From Parabacteroides hominis (GTDB lineage: Bacteria; Bacteroidota; Bacteroidia; Bacteroidales; Tannerellaceae), in NCBI RefSeq assembly GCF_014287585.1, contig NZ_JACOOJ010000015.1:40335-104334 (forward strand): a stretch of 64,000 nucleotides of DNA, in the 5' to 3' direction. Of this stretch, positions 9,601 to 18,199 are shown piece after piece (position 1 is the stretch's first letter; each line of letters opens with the position of its first letter). The translations under genes were made by a program, and so were the position numbers. The notes below the pieces were generated by a model that saw only the letters and a program-made list of their open reading frames with translations, was not told the origin of the DNA and did no database searches.

Positions 9601-12600
9601 TTGCTTTTTGTTTCTTTTCCTTTAAGTAAGTTGCTAACGATTCAAATATCACATAAAGCCCCGGTATCAGGAAGATCCCCACGAAAGTACCGATCAGCAT
9701 ACCTCCGGCCGCCGCCGTTCCGATGGAGCGATTGCCCAAAGCACCCGCGCCACTGGCCATCGCCAACGGGATCAAGCCGCTGATAAAGGCAAAGGAAGTC
9801 ATCAGGATCGGACGCAAGCGGCTGGTCGCCCCCTGGATGGCCGCTCCCATAATGCTGACACCTTCCTTGCGGCACTGGTTCGCCACCTCGATAATCAGGA
9901 TCGCATTCTTGCCCAAGAGGCCGATCAGCATCACGAGCGCCACCTGGGCATAAATGTTGTTCTCCAGTCCCACCGCATACAGTAAAAGGAACGATCCGAA
10001 CACACCCGCCGGAAGCGAGAGGATAACCGGAAGCGGCAGCAAAAGGCTTTCATACTGGGCCGCCAGCAGAAGATAGACGAAGACCAGACAAATGGCGAAA
10101 ATAACCAGGGATTGTCCGCCGGATTCTTTCTCCTCACGGGCAACGCCGGACCATTCTATGTCGTAGCCTCGCGGCAACACTTCGGCGGCAATCTCCTCTA
10201 CGGCTTCCAAAGCCTCACCCGAACTGACTCCCGGTGCTTGTTCACCGGTAATCATGGCCGAAGTAAACAGGTTGTAACGGGTGATCTGGCTCGGACCATA
10301 CACACGCTCCATTGTCATGAAGTTGGAATACGGAACCATATTCCCCTCTTTATTTTTAGCATACAAGCCGAACAGATCCTCCGGATTCATACGATATTCG
10401 GGAGCTGCCTGCAACATCACCTTGTACATTTGTCCGAAACGGACGAAATTGGAAGAATAGAAACTTCCGACATAGGATTGCAGGGTTTCCATCGACTCGT
10501 TCACATCGATACCCAATTTTGCCGCTTTAGCCAGATCGACCCGCAGCAGATATTGCGGGAAGTTCGGGTTGAAACCGGATGTGACACCCGACAGACGAGG
10601 ATCGGCATTCAGTTTGGCCACAAACGATTTGGCCACCTCGTCCAACTCGGCAAATGTCCCGGCAGTCTTATCCTGCAAACGGAGTTCGAAACCGCTGGCA
10701 TTACCGAAACCGGGAACTGTCGGCGGGAGGAAGAACTGGATATCCGCATCCTTGATATGCGACACGCGGTCGGCATAGACGCGCATCAGTTCCTCGGCTG
10801 TCTGTTCACGTTCGTTCCAGGGCTTCAGGTTGACCATTCCCATGCCGAAGCTGGCTCCTTCCGTCTCCGTCATCAAGCTGTAGCCTGCCAATGTGGAGAC
10901 CGTTTCCACTTCTTCCAACGGCAACAGGGCGGCCTGCACTTTGCTCAAAGCAGCCTCCGAACGTTCGAGGGTCGCTCCGGGAGGCGCATCGACGTTCACG
11001 TAGATCATTCCCTGGTCCTCATTGGGGATAAAGCCCGAAGGCAGCACAAACGTCATGCCCCATGTTGCCAGACAGAAAATTATCAGCGTCACATAGGTCA
11101 GGAAACGCCTGTTCAGGAACAAACGCAGATTGATCTTATAACGGCGTTCCAGATAATCGTAACGCCTGTTGAACCCGTCGAAGAAACGCGCCAGCAAACT
11201 TTTCTTCACCTTCCTGTTATGCGAGACAGGCTTCAGCATCAAGGCACAGAGCGCAGGAGACAGCGTCAAGGCATTCACACCCGAAATAACAATCGCCACC
11301 GCCAGCGTCAACGAGAACTGCCGGTAGAAAATACCGACCGTACCAGACATAAAGCCTACCGGTACAAACACGGCAGACATCACCAGGGTAATAGCAATAA
11401 TCGCCCCGCCGATCTCACGGATGGCGGCTTCGGTGGCTTTTGCCGGTGGAAGTTTCTCGTTGTGCATCTTCACATGCACCGCCTCCACCACGACAATGGC
11501 ATTATCGACCACGATACCGATTGCCAGCACCAGCGCGAACAGCGTCAGCATATTGATGGAGAAACCCAACATCTGCATAAAGAAGAAAGTCCCGACAAGC
11601 GAAACAGGAACGGCTATCGCCGGAATCAACGTCGAACGGAAATCCTGCAGGAACAAATATACCACGATAAACACCAGCAAAAAGGCTTCCAACAGTGTCC
11701 GGAGCACAACCGAAATCGAAGCATCCAGAAATCGCGAAACATCGTACGATATATTATAATCCATTCCGGGGGCAAAACTGCTTTCCTTGATTTCCTCCAT
11801 CTTGGCTTTGATATTCTGAATCACCTCACGGGCATTCGAACCCGGACGCTGCTTGATCATGATGGAGGCGGAAGGCTTGCCGTCGGTCATGGAAATCATA
11901 TTATAGTCTTCCGAGTCGAACTCGATCGTCGCCACATCCTTCAACCGGAGAACCGAACCGTCCGGCAACGCCTTCAACACGATCTCGCCATATTCTTCGG
12001 GAGTGCTGAATTTCCCGCTATATTGCAATACATACTGCAACTGCTGCGGAATCTTATCCGAACTGATACCGGTCTTACCCGGAGCCGCTTCGATGTTTTG
12101 CGAACGGATTGCGGCGGTCACCTCCTGCGGTGACATATTATAGGCTGCCAGCCGGTTCGGGTTCAACCACACGCGCATCGCATAATCGCGGCTTCCCATG
12201 ATCTCGACAAAACCGACACCGTCGATTCGCTTCAGTTCACGCAGGATATTGATATCGGCAAAGTTGTACACAAATTTCTCGGTATGTGAACTGTCCGTAC
12301 TCATGATGTTCAGATACATCAACATACTGTTCACCTCTTTCTCAGTAATCACACCGGCACGGATCACTTCTTCGGGAAGTTCGTCGAGGACTGTCGTCAC
12401 ACGGTTCTGCACATTCACGGAAGCGACATCCGGGTCGGTTCCTACTTTGAAATAGATCGTCGTCAGCGACATACCGTCGTTCGTACAAACTGTAGTCATA
12501 TAGGTCATTCCGGGCACACCGTTGATAGCACGCTCCAAGGGAGTCGCCACGGTTTTAGCCATCACATCGGCATTGGCTCCCGTATAACGGGCCGTCACCG

Positions 12601-12730
12601 TAACGGAAGGCGGGACAATATCGGGAAACTGGGTAATCGGCAAAGAGGTAATGGCCAACAAGCCCAGAAAAACAATCACAACGGAAATGACACCGGACAG
12701 AATCGGGCGTCTGATGAATATTTCAAACAT
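9578..12730 (-). CDS. RND multidrug efflux pump inner-membrane transporter (HAE1/AcrB family)
   Basis: 1050 residues, the normal length. Starts MFEIFIRRPILSGVISVVIVFLGLLAI, as AcrB-type pumps do, and keeps the two large periplasmic loops and 12-segment plan. The TM4 proton-relay motif reads GIVVDNAIVVVEAV: the first Asp is kept and the second, Asp in AcrB, is Asn (codons GAT AAT). It is located between adaptor and outer-membrane factor genes, 5 bp from the adaptor. Expected to export hydrophobic drugs or bile-type compounds, driven by protons. The substrate range cannot be read from sequence. Confidence 0.95.
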   Translation of the reverse strand: MFEIFIRRPILSGVISVVIVFLGLLAITSLPITQFPDIVPPSVTVTARYTGANADVMAKTVATPLERAINGVPGMTYMTTVCTNDGMSLTTIYFKVGTDPDVASVNVQNRVTTVLDELPEEVIRAGVITEKEVNSMLMYLNIMSTDSSHTEKFVYNFADINILRELKRIDGVGFVEIMGSRDYAMRVWLNPNRLAAYNMSPQEVTAAIRSQNIEAAPGKTGISSDKIPQQLQYVLQYSGKFSTPEEYGEIVLKALPDGSVLRLKDVATIEFDSEDYNMISMTDGKPSASIMIKQRPGSNAREVIQNIKAKMEEIKESSFAPGMDYNISYDVSRFLDASISVVLRTLLEAFLLVFIVVYLFLQDFRSTLIPAIAVPVSLVGTFFFMQMLGFSINMLTLFALVLAIGIVVDNAIVVVEAVHVKMHNEKLPPAKATEAAIREIGGAIIAITLVMSAVFVPVGFMSGTVGIFYRQFSLTLAVAIVISGVNALTLSPALCALMLKPVSHNRKVKKSLLARFFDGFNRRYDYLERRYKINLRLFLNRRFLTYVTLIIFCLATWGMTFVLPSGFIPNEDQGMIYVNVDAPPGATLERSEAALSKVQAALLPLEEVETVSTLAGYSLMTETEGASFGMGMVNLKPWNEREQTAEELMRVYADRVSHIKDADIQFFLPPTVPGFGNASGFELRLQDKTAGTFAELDEVAKSFVAKLNADPRLSGVTSGFNPNFPQYLLRVDLAKAAKLGIDVNESMETLQSYVGSFYSSNFVRFGQMYKVMLQAAPEYRMNPEDLFGLYAKNKEGNMVPYSNFMTMERVYGPSQITRYNLFTSAMITGEQAPGVSSGEALEAVEEIAAEVLPRGYDIEWSGVAREEKESGGQSLVIFAICLVFVYLLLAAQYESLLLPLPVILSLPAGVFGSFLLLYAVGLENNIYAQVALVMLIGLLGKNAILIIEVANQCRKEGVSIMGAAIQGATSRLRPILMTSFAFISGLIPLAMASGAGALGNRSIGTAAAGGMLIGTFVGIFLIPGLYVIFESLATYLKEKKQKANEEEYEY

Positions 12731-12735
12731 ACGGC

Positions 12736-13899
12736 TTACTTATTATTTTCGATTTCATCAGACAACTCCAATTGTTTACGGACCGTTTCGGCATCCACTA
12801 TCTCAGGCGTAATAACCATTCCGTCACTCACTTGCTGGACTCCTTCATAAACGATCAGCGTGTTGTCAGGCAGGTCTTTCGTTACATAATAGGCTCCGTG
12901 ACGGGAGAGCGGTTCGAAGCTGCGAACACTCACTTTGCCCTCTTCATCAACGGTATACACATAGGTAAAATCCTGAATCTCGAAGGTCGAACGTTGCGGG
13001 ACCAGTATCACATCTTCCATTTCGGTCAGCATACGGATTTTACCCGAAACACCATGACGCAACAGGCGGTCCGGATTGGCAAAACGCGCACGGAAAGCAA
13101 TGGAGCCCGTACCGCGTTCAAAATCACCTTCTACGGTTTCGACCGTTCCTTTGTACGGATAGGTTGTCTGATCCGACAAAATCAGCTCCAGGTTGTTATA
13201 TTCAGGCTGTTCCACTCCGCTCAACTGCGTACGTTTATATTCGAGATATTCTTTCTCGTTGATCTTGAAATAGGCAAACATTTCCGAGACATCCGTCAGG
13301 GAGGTCAACAAGCTGGACGGCGTGACCAAGCTACCGACCTTAAACGGTATACGGTCCACATATCCTTCGAAAGGAGATGTGATGGTCGTATAGGAATAAT
13401 TTGTCTCCGCACGAAGCAAACGCGATTTAGCCTGCTGTACCCGCAAACGGGCGACATCGGCCTCCGCCAATGCCTGTTCCAGGCGGATCGACGAAATAAT
13501 ATCCTTTTCCACCAGGCGTTTTACACGATCCGCCTCGACTTCCGCCATTTTCAACTCGGCCTGCACCTGCTTATAGTTGGCCTGCGCCTCTTTGACCTCT
13601 TCATACAGTTCGGCAGAGGAAAGCTTGAACAAGACCTGTCCTTTCTTCACGTGCTCGCCTTCGTCAACCAGGACATCTTCGACGAATCCTTCCACTTTCG
13701 GTTTGATCTCCACAAACTGGACAGCCTGCACATCGGCTACATACGACTGGGCCACTTCAATACTCGTAGCCGCCAGTTTCACCACCAGCGTATTATTTTT
13801 ACTTCCGGATTTTTTTTCATGACTCCGGTTACAAGAGGTAAAAAAGCTGGCTATTAAAAACAAAAAAGGTAAATAGTTAAAAAACAATCTTCTCGTCAT
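12736..13899 (-). CDS. RND efflux periplasmic adaptor (membrane fusion protein, lipoprotein)
   Basis: 387 residues, first gene of the efflux operon. A lipoprotein signal ends FFTSC with Cys23. Then come the split biotinyl/lipoyl-like half motif (DVLVDEGEHVKKGQVLFKLS), a long alpha-helical hairpin rich in charged residues (about 95-170), the second lipoyl half (TITSPFEGYVDRIPFKVGSLV), and beta-barrel and membrane-proximal domains. It links the inner-membrane pump to the outer-membrane channel. No dedicated regulator is adjacent. Confidence 0.94.
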   Translation of the reverse strand: MTRRLFFNYLPFLFLIASFFTSCNRSHEKKSGSKNNTLVVKLAATSIEVAQSYVADVQAVQFVEIKPKVEGFVEDVLVDEGEHVKKGQVLFKLSSAELYEEVKEAQANYKQVQAELKMAEVEADRVKRLVEKDIISSIRLEQALAEADVARLRVQQAKSRLLRAETNYSYTTITSPFEGYVDRIPFKVGSLVTPSSLLTSLTDVSEMFAYFKINEKEYLEYKRTQLSGVEQPEYNNLELILSDQTTYPYKGTVETVEGDFERGTGSIAFRARFANPDRLLRHGVSGKIRMLTEMEDVILVPQRSTFEIQDFTYVYTVDEEGKVSVRSFEPLSRHGAYYVTKDLPDNTLIVYEGVQQVSDGMVITPEIVDAETVRKQLELSDEIENNK

Positions 13900-14040
13900 A
13901 AATCGTTTTTGATTAGTTTATTTTTAGGTTATAATTATAGACATGATAAAGCGTGCAATATCAGGAACACGACAAAGCATTCCGCGTACCGGCACAACAT
14001 ACCCATACACGCTCTGAAAAACAAAAGAATCGGATAAGAC

Positions 14041-14418
14041 CTAAATCAGATAGGAACAAAACCAGACGAAACTCTGGGTCTTATGAAGTTGATAAAATAT
14101 AGGCAAGAATGCACATTGCTGCAATTCAAGAGAATGAATCAGCTCATGCACATTTATTATAGTCAGCCAGTCGGCTATAAAGTCTGCAACAAACTGTTGG
14201 ATTTGAATCTGTTCCTGCCGGACAGTACGCAACGAGGCGTTATCGTCGAAATCAAGTACATCATGCACTCCATTCTCTACCACCTCGATGGAAGAACTTG
14301 GGAAACCTTCCAGAAAGAAATCGCTGCCAACTGAATAAAACGGCATAAAGACCAACATGATCATCAAAATCACACGCTGGTAAAACTTTATCTTTTTATC
14401 TACGACAGTTATTAACAT
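14041..14418 (-). CDS. Small putative secreted or membrane-anchored protein
   Basis: 125 residues from the ATG at 14418. A longer frame begins at 14457, but the exact -7 box TATCTTTGC (minus strand, 14439-14447) lies inside that extension, and GGGAAGG precedes the ATG at 14418, so the shorter start is preferred. An N-terminal hydrophobic segment (VILMIMLVFMPFYSVG) suggests a signal peptide or single anchor. The rest is acidic with no family recognised. The promoter and ribosome site are the main support that this is real. Confidence 0.55.
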   Translation of the reverse strand: MLITVVDKKIKFYQRVILMIMLVFMPFYSVGSDFFLEGFPSSSIEVVENGVHDVLDFDDNASLRTVRQEQIQIQQFVADFIADWLTIINVHELIHSLELQQCAFLPIFYQLHKTQSFVWFCSYLI

Positions 14419-14438
14419 CCTTCCCTGAAAAACTTTTT

Positions 14439-14447
14439 GCAAAGATA
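14439..14447 (-). promoter_or_regulatory. Bacteroidetes -7 promoter box
   Basis: Minus-strand TATCTTTGC matches TAnnTTTGC exactly. It is 21 bp upstream of the chosen ATG at 14418. Confidence 0.6.
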
Positions 14448-14560
14448 AAAAATCCATATCTTATTTCAAAATACCGTTAATCAATAGCTCACCCGATAAT
14501 CATTTGGGATAAATAAATTCATTATTTAGCGCGGTTGCTCTATTTTATTTTACTATTTTA

Positions 14561-14591
14561 TTTGTTTATCCGCAGAAAGAGTTATATTTGC
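14561..14591 (+). promoter_or_regulatory. Promoter of the candidate ncRNA
   Basis: TTTG at 14561-14564, an 18-bp spacer, and the exact -7 box TATATTTGC at 14583-14591. This is the Bacteroidetes housekeeping sigma (sigma-ABfr) promoter form. Transcription should begin a few bases downstream, right at the 5' side of the long stem. Confidence 0.75.
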
Positions 14592-14593
14592 AA

Positions 14594-14760
14594 CACTCAA
14601 CATGTTATCCAAGATGCGGTGAACCTGCATCTGATTCGTTGCGGGCATTTTTATGTCCGTAACGTTCCTCATAGGCGGTTCCGTACCCCCGTGGGGAGCA
14701 TTAATGTGCCTCCAGCATCTTGGATGTGTTGAGTAACGGGAAAGGCGGAACCGTTCTATT
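14594..14760 (+). ncRNA. Candidate structured non-coding RNA, about 165 nt
   Basis: A closing stem pairs ACTCAACA (14595-14602) with TGTTGAGT (14727-14734) and ATCCAAGATGC (14607-14617) with GCATCTTGGAT (14715-14725), 19 base pairs with a small internal bulge. Inside are at least two more hairpins: CGTT-CGG-GCAT with its partner at about 14638-14664, and CCCC/GGGG with loop CGT at about 14692-14702. An AACGG/CCGTT hairpin (14735-14755) followed by CTATTTT could terminate it. The layout (long closing stem, promoter immediately 5') resembles 6S-type RNAs, but I do not recognise the sequence; a leader RNA for the small ORF downstream is the alternative. Confidence 0.65.
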
Positions 14761-14789
14761 TTCGCCCCACTTTTAATACCTTATTTATT

Positions 14790-14891
14790 ATGGAAGCAGC
14801 AAACACCTTGACACTTCCGAAAGAAGCAGTCCAAGAAATCTTCTTCAGGGAAGAAGCTACTCGCATCCGGAAAGCGTTTGCCAACAAATGA
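14790..14891 (+). CDS. Possible 33-aa small protein
   Basis: An ATG at 14790 opens a 33-codon frame ending TGA at 14889-14891. The product is charged and helical in character (LPKEAVQEIFFREEATR). It lies 30 bp after the structured RNA, with an A/T-rich leader. No homologue recognised; it might be the gene controlled by the RNA or chance coding. Confidence 0.35.
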   Translation: MEAANTLTLPKEAVQEIFFREEATRIRKAFANK

Positions 14892-15211
14892 ATCGGTCCG
14901 ATCGGTTTTGATAATATAAGAAATTGACAATAACCCCTTTTTCGCCCTTTTTCTATTTCACTTTAAATTCCGGTTTATACAGATCTTACACTTTGTCCGG
15001 CAGGGCGTTTTTATCTGACACGGGGAGAGATGGGGTCGGCAACTTGTCCGGTTATCGACCCTGTTTTGTCAGCCTGACCGGGAAAAATAGGAAAATGTGA
15101 TAATCCTCAACTCCCGGAGAATTGAATATTTGCGGACGAAACCGTGTCGCATTCCGTTTATGCCAAAAGCATTTTTCCGCATTTCCTCCGTGAGTTGCGC
15201 AGAACTTTTCC

Positions 15212-15313
15212 ATGACGACCGTCTTCGTTGCCATGAACATTGACTTCATAGGCAATGATGACCGTCTTCATGGCGATAAAGTCAATCTTCACGGCGGCGA
15301 AGACGGTCGTCAT
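15212..15313. repeat. Long imperfect inverted repeat
   Basis: ATGACGACCGTCTTCG at 15212-15227 is the exact reverse complement of 15298-15313, and GACCGTCTTCATGGCGATAA-type sequence recurs between them as a degenerate direct repeat (about 40-bp period). The whole stretch can fold into one large hairpin. Minus-strand frames across it give repetitive Thr-Val-Phe/Ile-Ala peptides that are probably not proteins. Confidence 0.65.
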
Positions 15314-15506
15314 CGTAGAAAACCGGCAAATAGATGAAAAAAGCTCCGTTTTGTCTCCCAAAAAGAGAAATCCGAACTCTTTCATCATGAAGCCTGCCAA
15401 TCGTTAAATAACCTGTTTTTTACAATAAGGGTGTGCAAAAGAAAGAAACAATAAGCCACCTTATGTTTATCCCCAACAATTATCGGGTAAGTCTGATTAA
15501 TCCCAT

Positions 15507-15538
15507 AAAAAAAATCCCGACGATAGTAAATCGTCGGG
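15507..15538 (-). terminator. Terminator, probably the original tRNA-Ser terminator displaced by the island
   Basis: On the minus strand, CCCGACGAT (15530-15538) pairs with ATCGTCGGG (15516-15524) across a 5-base loop, followed by A and eight T. It directly abuts the left 16-bp attachment repeat. In the inferred empty site it would follow the tRNA-Ser(GGA) 3' end. Confidence 0.85.
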
Positions 15539-15552
15539 GTTTCTGCGGAGAG
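15537..15552. repeat. Left attachment-site repeat of the immunity island
   Basis: GGGTTTCTGCGGAGAG, identical to 26633-26648; the flanking bases on both sides differ. It is the far copy, next to the displaced terminator. Confidence 0.85.
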
Positions 15553-15893
15553 ATAGGTAAATGAACCTTACCTTGCAATCCACTCAATATCAGCGTTATA
15601 TTTTCAATGAACTATCTTAGGCTACGACTTGGTTACGATTTCAAAAGACTTGTATTTGTCTTTATCTGTCTGCTCCTTGTCTGCATTAATCTTGGATTTA
15701 AAAGTACAGGTTATTTTTGAATTATACAAGTCTTTGATTATTAATATTTCGACTTACTTGTCCTAAAACAACTTCGTTACGATTTACTTAGGCGTCCGCT
15801 GATTTATTTTTGTTAATCTATTACCTGTAATGTGTCTTGTATGGGAATAAAATGTTATTTTCGGGATTGGAAAATATAAAAGACTACCATACA
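15553..15893. other. Island left end, non-coding
   Basis: About 340 bp without a credible gene. AAGACTTGTAT near 15643 and its reverse complement ATACAAGTCTT near 15724 could be recombinase arm sites. Several ACTTGGTTACGATTT/TTCGTTACGATTTAC-like repeats occur (about 15628-15645 and 15772-15788). Confidence 0.4.
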
Positions 15894-16514
15894 ATGAAAA
15901 TTACCCGTGATGAATTGCTGATAGCTGCGTTCAAGCTGTTTATGTCCGTGAACTATGAGAAAGCCAGTTTTGCGGAACTTGGAAAGATGCTCGGAATGTC
16001 GAAAGCCGGAATATTCAAATACTACAAGAACAAACAGGAACTATTCATTGCCGTAGTGGATAGGTTTTGGTTCAGCACGCAAAACCCACAAAACAAATTC
16101 ACTGAAACGAACGGCAGGTTTGCCGAATTTATAGACGAATATGTGCGTGGCGTACAACGGACGATGGATATGCTGGGCAATCTGATAGGTGTGGATAAAG
16201 ACAAGTTGGCGCAAGGAAAATTCACATACCACGCCCAATATTTTCATTTTCTGTTTCAATTGCTGCAATACGACCCTGACGCAAAAGAGAAGCTCCGTAA
16301 TCTTGCAAATGACGATTACGCTTATTGGCGTACCGCCATACAGCGTGCGATAGATAGCGGAGAGTTGAGAAAGGATGTGGATGTAGAGGATGCGGTAGTC
16401 ATGTTCCGGCAGGTTTACATGGGGCTGTCCTTTGAAATGTCTTTTCTCGGCGGATTGGACACCGCGCGACTTGCCAGACATCTGTATGCCATTTACTCTC
16501 TGTTGAAACGTTAG
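15894..16514 (+). CDS. TetR/AcrR-family transcriptional regulator
   Basis: 206 residues from the ATG at 15894; a 19-residue longer frame (from 15837) is less likely because the helix-turn-helix domain begins at MKITRDELLIAAFKLF. The HTH reads SFAELGKMLGMSKAGIFKYYKNKQELF, typical TetR. The C-terminal ligand domain is divergent. It is the first gene of the island, and it may control the recombinase 157 bp downstream or the array; this is inference from position only. Confidence 0.9.
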   Translation: MKITRDELLIAAFKLFMSVNYEKASFAELGKMLGMSKAGIFKYYKNKQELFIAVVDRFWFSTQNPQNKFTETNGRFAEFIDEYVRGVQRTMDMLGNLIGVDKDKLAQGKFTYHAQYFHFLFQLLQYDPDAKEKLRNLANDDYAYWRTAIQRAIDSGELRKDVDVEDAVVMFRQVYMGLSFEMSFLGGLDTARLARHLYAIYSLLKR

Positions 16515-16613
16515 GCAGTGCCTCCCCCGGCACATATTCCTTGTAAATCTGCCTTTCAGTGCAAAAAAAAGATAAAAAGAAAACACTCGTTCACTTTATT
16601 CGGGATAGTTTTA

Positions 16614-16622
16614 TAACTTTGG
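16614..16622 (+). promoter_or_regulatory. -7 promoter box before the recombinase
   Basis: TAACTTTGG, one mismatch from TAnnTTTGC, 48 bp upstream of the ATG at 16671. Confidence 0.5.
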
Positions 16623-16670
16623 CAATATCATTTAATTAGTGATAGCTGTAACGTTATAAACCAGTCCTAT

Positions 16671-17519
16671 ATGGAAGCAGACAAACAACGGGGAAGTATC
16701 GTACTGACAAAGCAAAATATAGACGGTCAGGACTATATACGGATTGATTATGGAAATAATCAGGGTATTGCCTTACTGCTTTCCGGAGATAGTGGAATTA
16801 AGATAGCCGGAAACGGAAGTGCCTATATACAGGCATCCGCTTTCCGGCTTCCTGCGTTTTATGACCGCTATTCCCCCTACGCCTACATAAATGCAATCAA
16901 GTTCTACTATGAGAAAGTCCGAAAAGGCAAACGGCAATACTATGGCGGGATAGTCCGTGCCAAAGAATACAAGGCTTTGCCCGAAGTGCTAAGCCGGGAA
17001 GAAATGAAGAACATCTTTGCACAGATACCTAACCGGAACCATCGGTGCATGATTTCATTGATACATTCTGCCGGATTGCGGCGAAGTGAACTTCTGAACC
17101 TGACCCCTAAAGACATTATCAGTGAACGGATGCTGATAAGGGTAGCTGGCAAAGGAAAGAAATGCAGATATTCCCTGCTGTCAGAAAAGGCACTCAACGA
17201 ACTAAGGGTTTATTACAAAGAATACCGAACGCAAAAGTGGCTTTTTGAGGGAGAACAGGCAGGTGAACAATATTCACCCAGTGCATTGGTGAAAATACTG
17301 AAAGAAGCAGCCCAAAAAGCCGGAATAAAGCACCGGGTACACCTGCACATGCTCCGTCACACTTTCGCTACTCACCTGCTGGAACAAGGGACTGACCTTA
17401 GAACTATTCAGGAACTTATGGGGCATAATGATATAAAAACGACTGCTATTTATTTGCACGTATCAAATGCTCACAAAGCCAAAATACCTAATCCACTGGA
17501 CTATTTAGATGATGATTAG
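16671..17519 (+). CDS. Tyrosine recombinase (XerD-like) with a shortened N-terminal half
   Basis: 282 residues. The catalytic domain looks complete: Arg in SAGLRRSELL, the HxxR box HMLRHTFATHLLEQGTD, LMGHNDIKTTAIYLHV with the second His and Tyr nucleophile. The N-terminal half is short (about 110 residues before the catalytic domain instead of the usual 180-200). Part of the SAM-like core-binding domain seems missing, since the text jumps from an arm-like segment to the family's INAIKFYYEKV end. It may be an in-frame deletion derivative. The next frame starts before its stop, but the true next ATG lies beyond. Confidence 0.9.
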   Translation: MEADKQRGSIVLTKQNIDGQDYIRIDYGNNQGIALLLSGDSGIKIAGNGSAYIQASAFRLPAFYDRYSPYAYINAIKFYYEKVRKGKRQYYGGIVRAKEYKALPEVLSREEMKNIFAQIPNRNHRCMISLIHSAGLRRSELLNLTPKDIISERMLIRVAGKGKKCRYSLLSEKALNELRVYYKEYRTQKWLFEGEQAGEQYSPSALVKILKEAAQKAGIKHRVHLHMLRHTFATHLLEQGTDLRTIQELMGHNDIKTTAIYLHVSNAHKAKIPNPLDYLDDD

Positions 17520-17589
17520 GTATAATTTATTAGTAAATAGGAACTACACCATAGGTGTGGTTATTGAATACATTACCAACAGTAGCATT

Positions 17590-18126
17590 ATGGATAAGGA
17601 AACAGAAAAACTTATAGCAGCAATAACAAAAGCCACACGAATGGCTTTCCAAAAGTTGTTTAGCAATAAAGAACATTTCTATTATTGTGTGCTTTTGACA
17701 ACTGGAGAAGGTCTTGCTCCCATTATTTCCGCATGGTCTTGGGAAGCATTAAACAGAGTATCACAAAAATATTCCAAAACATACGCACAAGATATAAAGT
17801 GGTCTTATGCAGACACTCCCTATTATGCTTTTGGGTATGACGAATATTTTGGTGACGTAAAACAACTTTTTGAAAATAGGGTAACTATTGATAATCTGAA
17901 CAATGAAGCATGGAAAAAAGAGTTGGATTTCAGGATAATGGCAATGGTAGAAACAATGTCAATTCTTGATAGCGAGGGATTGTTTGCGCAAAACCAATCA
18001 CGCAAGAATATTCTGATAAATGTAGAATTGATGCCACCTGATGCTTCGAATACACAAAGGGCTTTAGAGTTAAACAACCCAGAAGATATTGAAGATTACC
18101 TTCAAGAAGCTGCTGAAAGTGAATAA
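17590..18126 (+). CDS. DUF4303-family protein, putative immunity protein
   Basis: 178 residues from the ATG at 17590 (the longer frame from 17509 overlaps the recombinase and lacks support). The segments FYYCVLLTTGEGLAPIISAWSWEAL, IKWSYADTPYYAFGYDEYFGDV and FENR fit DUF4303, a family found in polymorphic-toxin immunity loci. First gene of the array; followed by palindromic repeat R1. Cytosolic, no signal peptide. Confidence 0.75.
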   Translation: MDKETEKLIAAITKATRMAFQKLFSNKEHFYYCVLLTTGEGLAPIISAWSWEALNRVSQKYSKTYAQDIKWSYADTPYYAFGYDEYFGDVKQLFENRVTIDNLNNEAWKKELDFRIMAMVETMSILDSEGLFAQNQSRKNILINVELMPPDASNTQRALELNNPEDIEDYLQEAAESE

Positions 18127-18135
18127 TTAAGTTGG

Positions 18136-18193
18136 TAACAAGTAGATAAACTTCCCTAACGGTCAGTTATCTACATCCCATTACCGATAAAAG
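18136..18193 (+). repeat. Gene-boundary palindromic repeat R1
   Basis: Begins TAACAAG, has an 8-bp stem GTAGATAA (18142-18149)/TTATCTAC (18167-18174) around CCCTAACGG, ends CCCATTACCGATAAAAG seven bases before the next ATG. Confidence 0.8.
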
Positions 18194-18199
18194 TACGAT

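Noticed and set aside
15052..15400. Two overlapping minus-strand frames
   Set aside because: They cover the inverted repeat and give repetitive peptides; no ribosome site or promoter seen.
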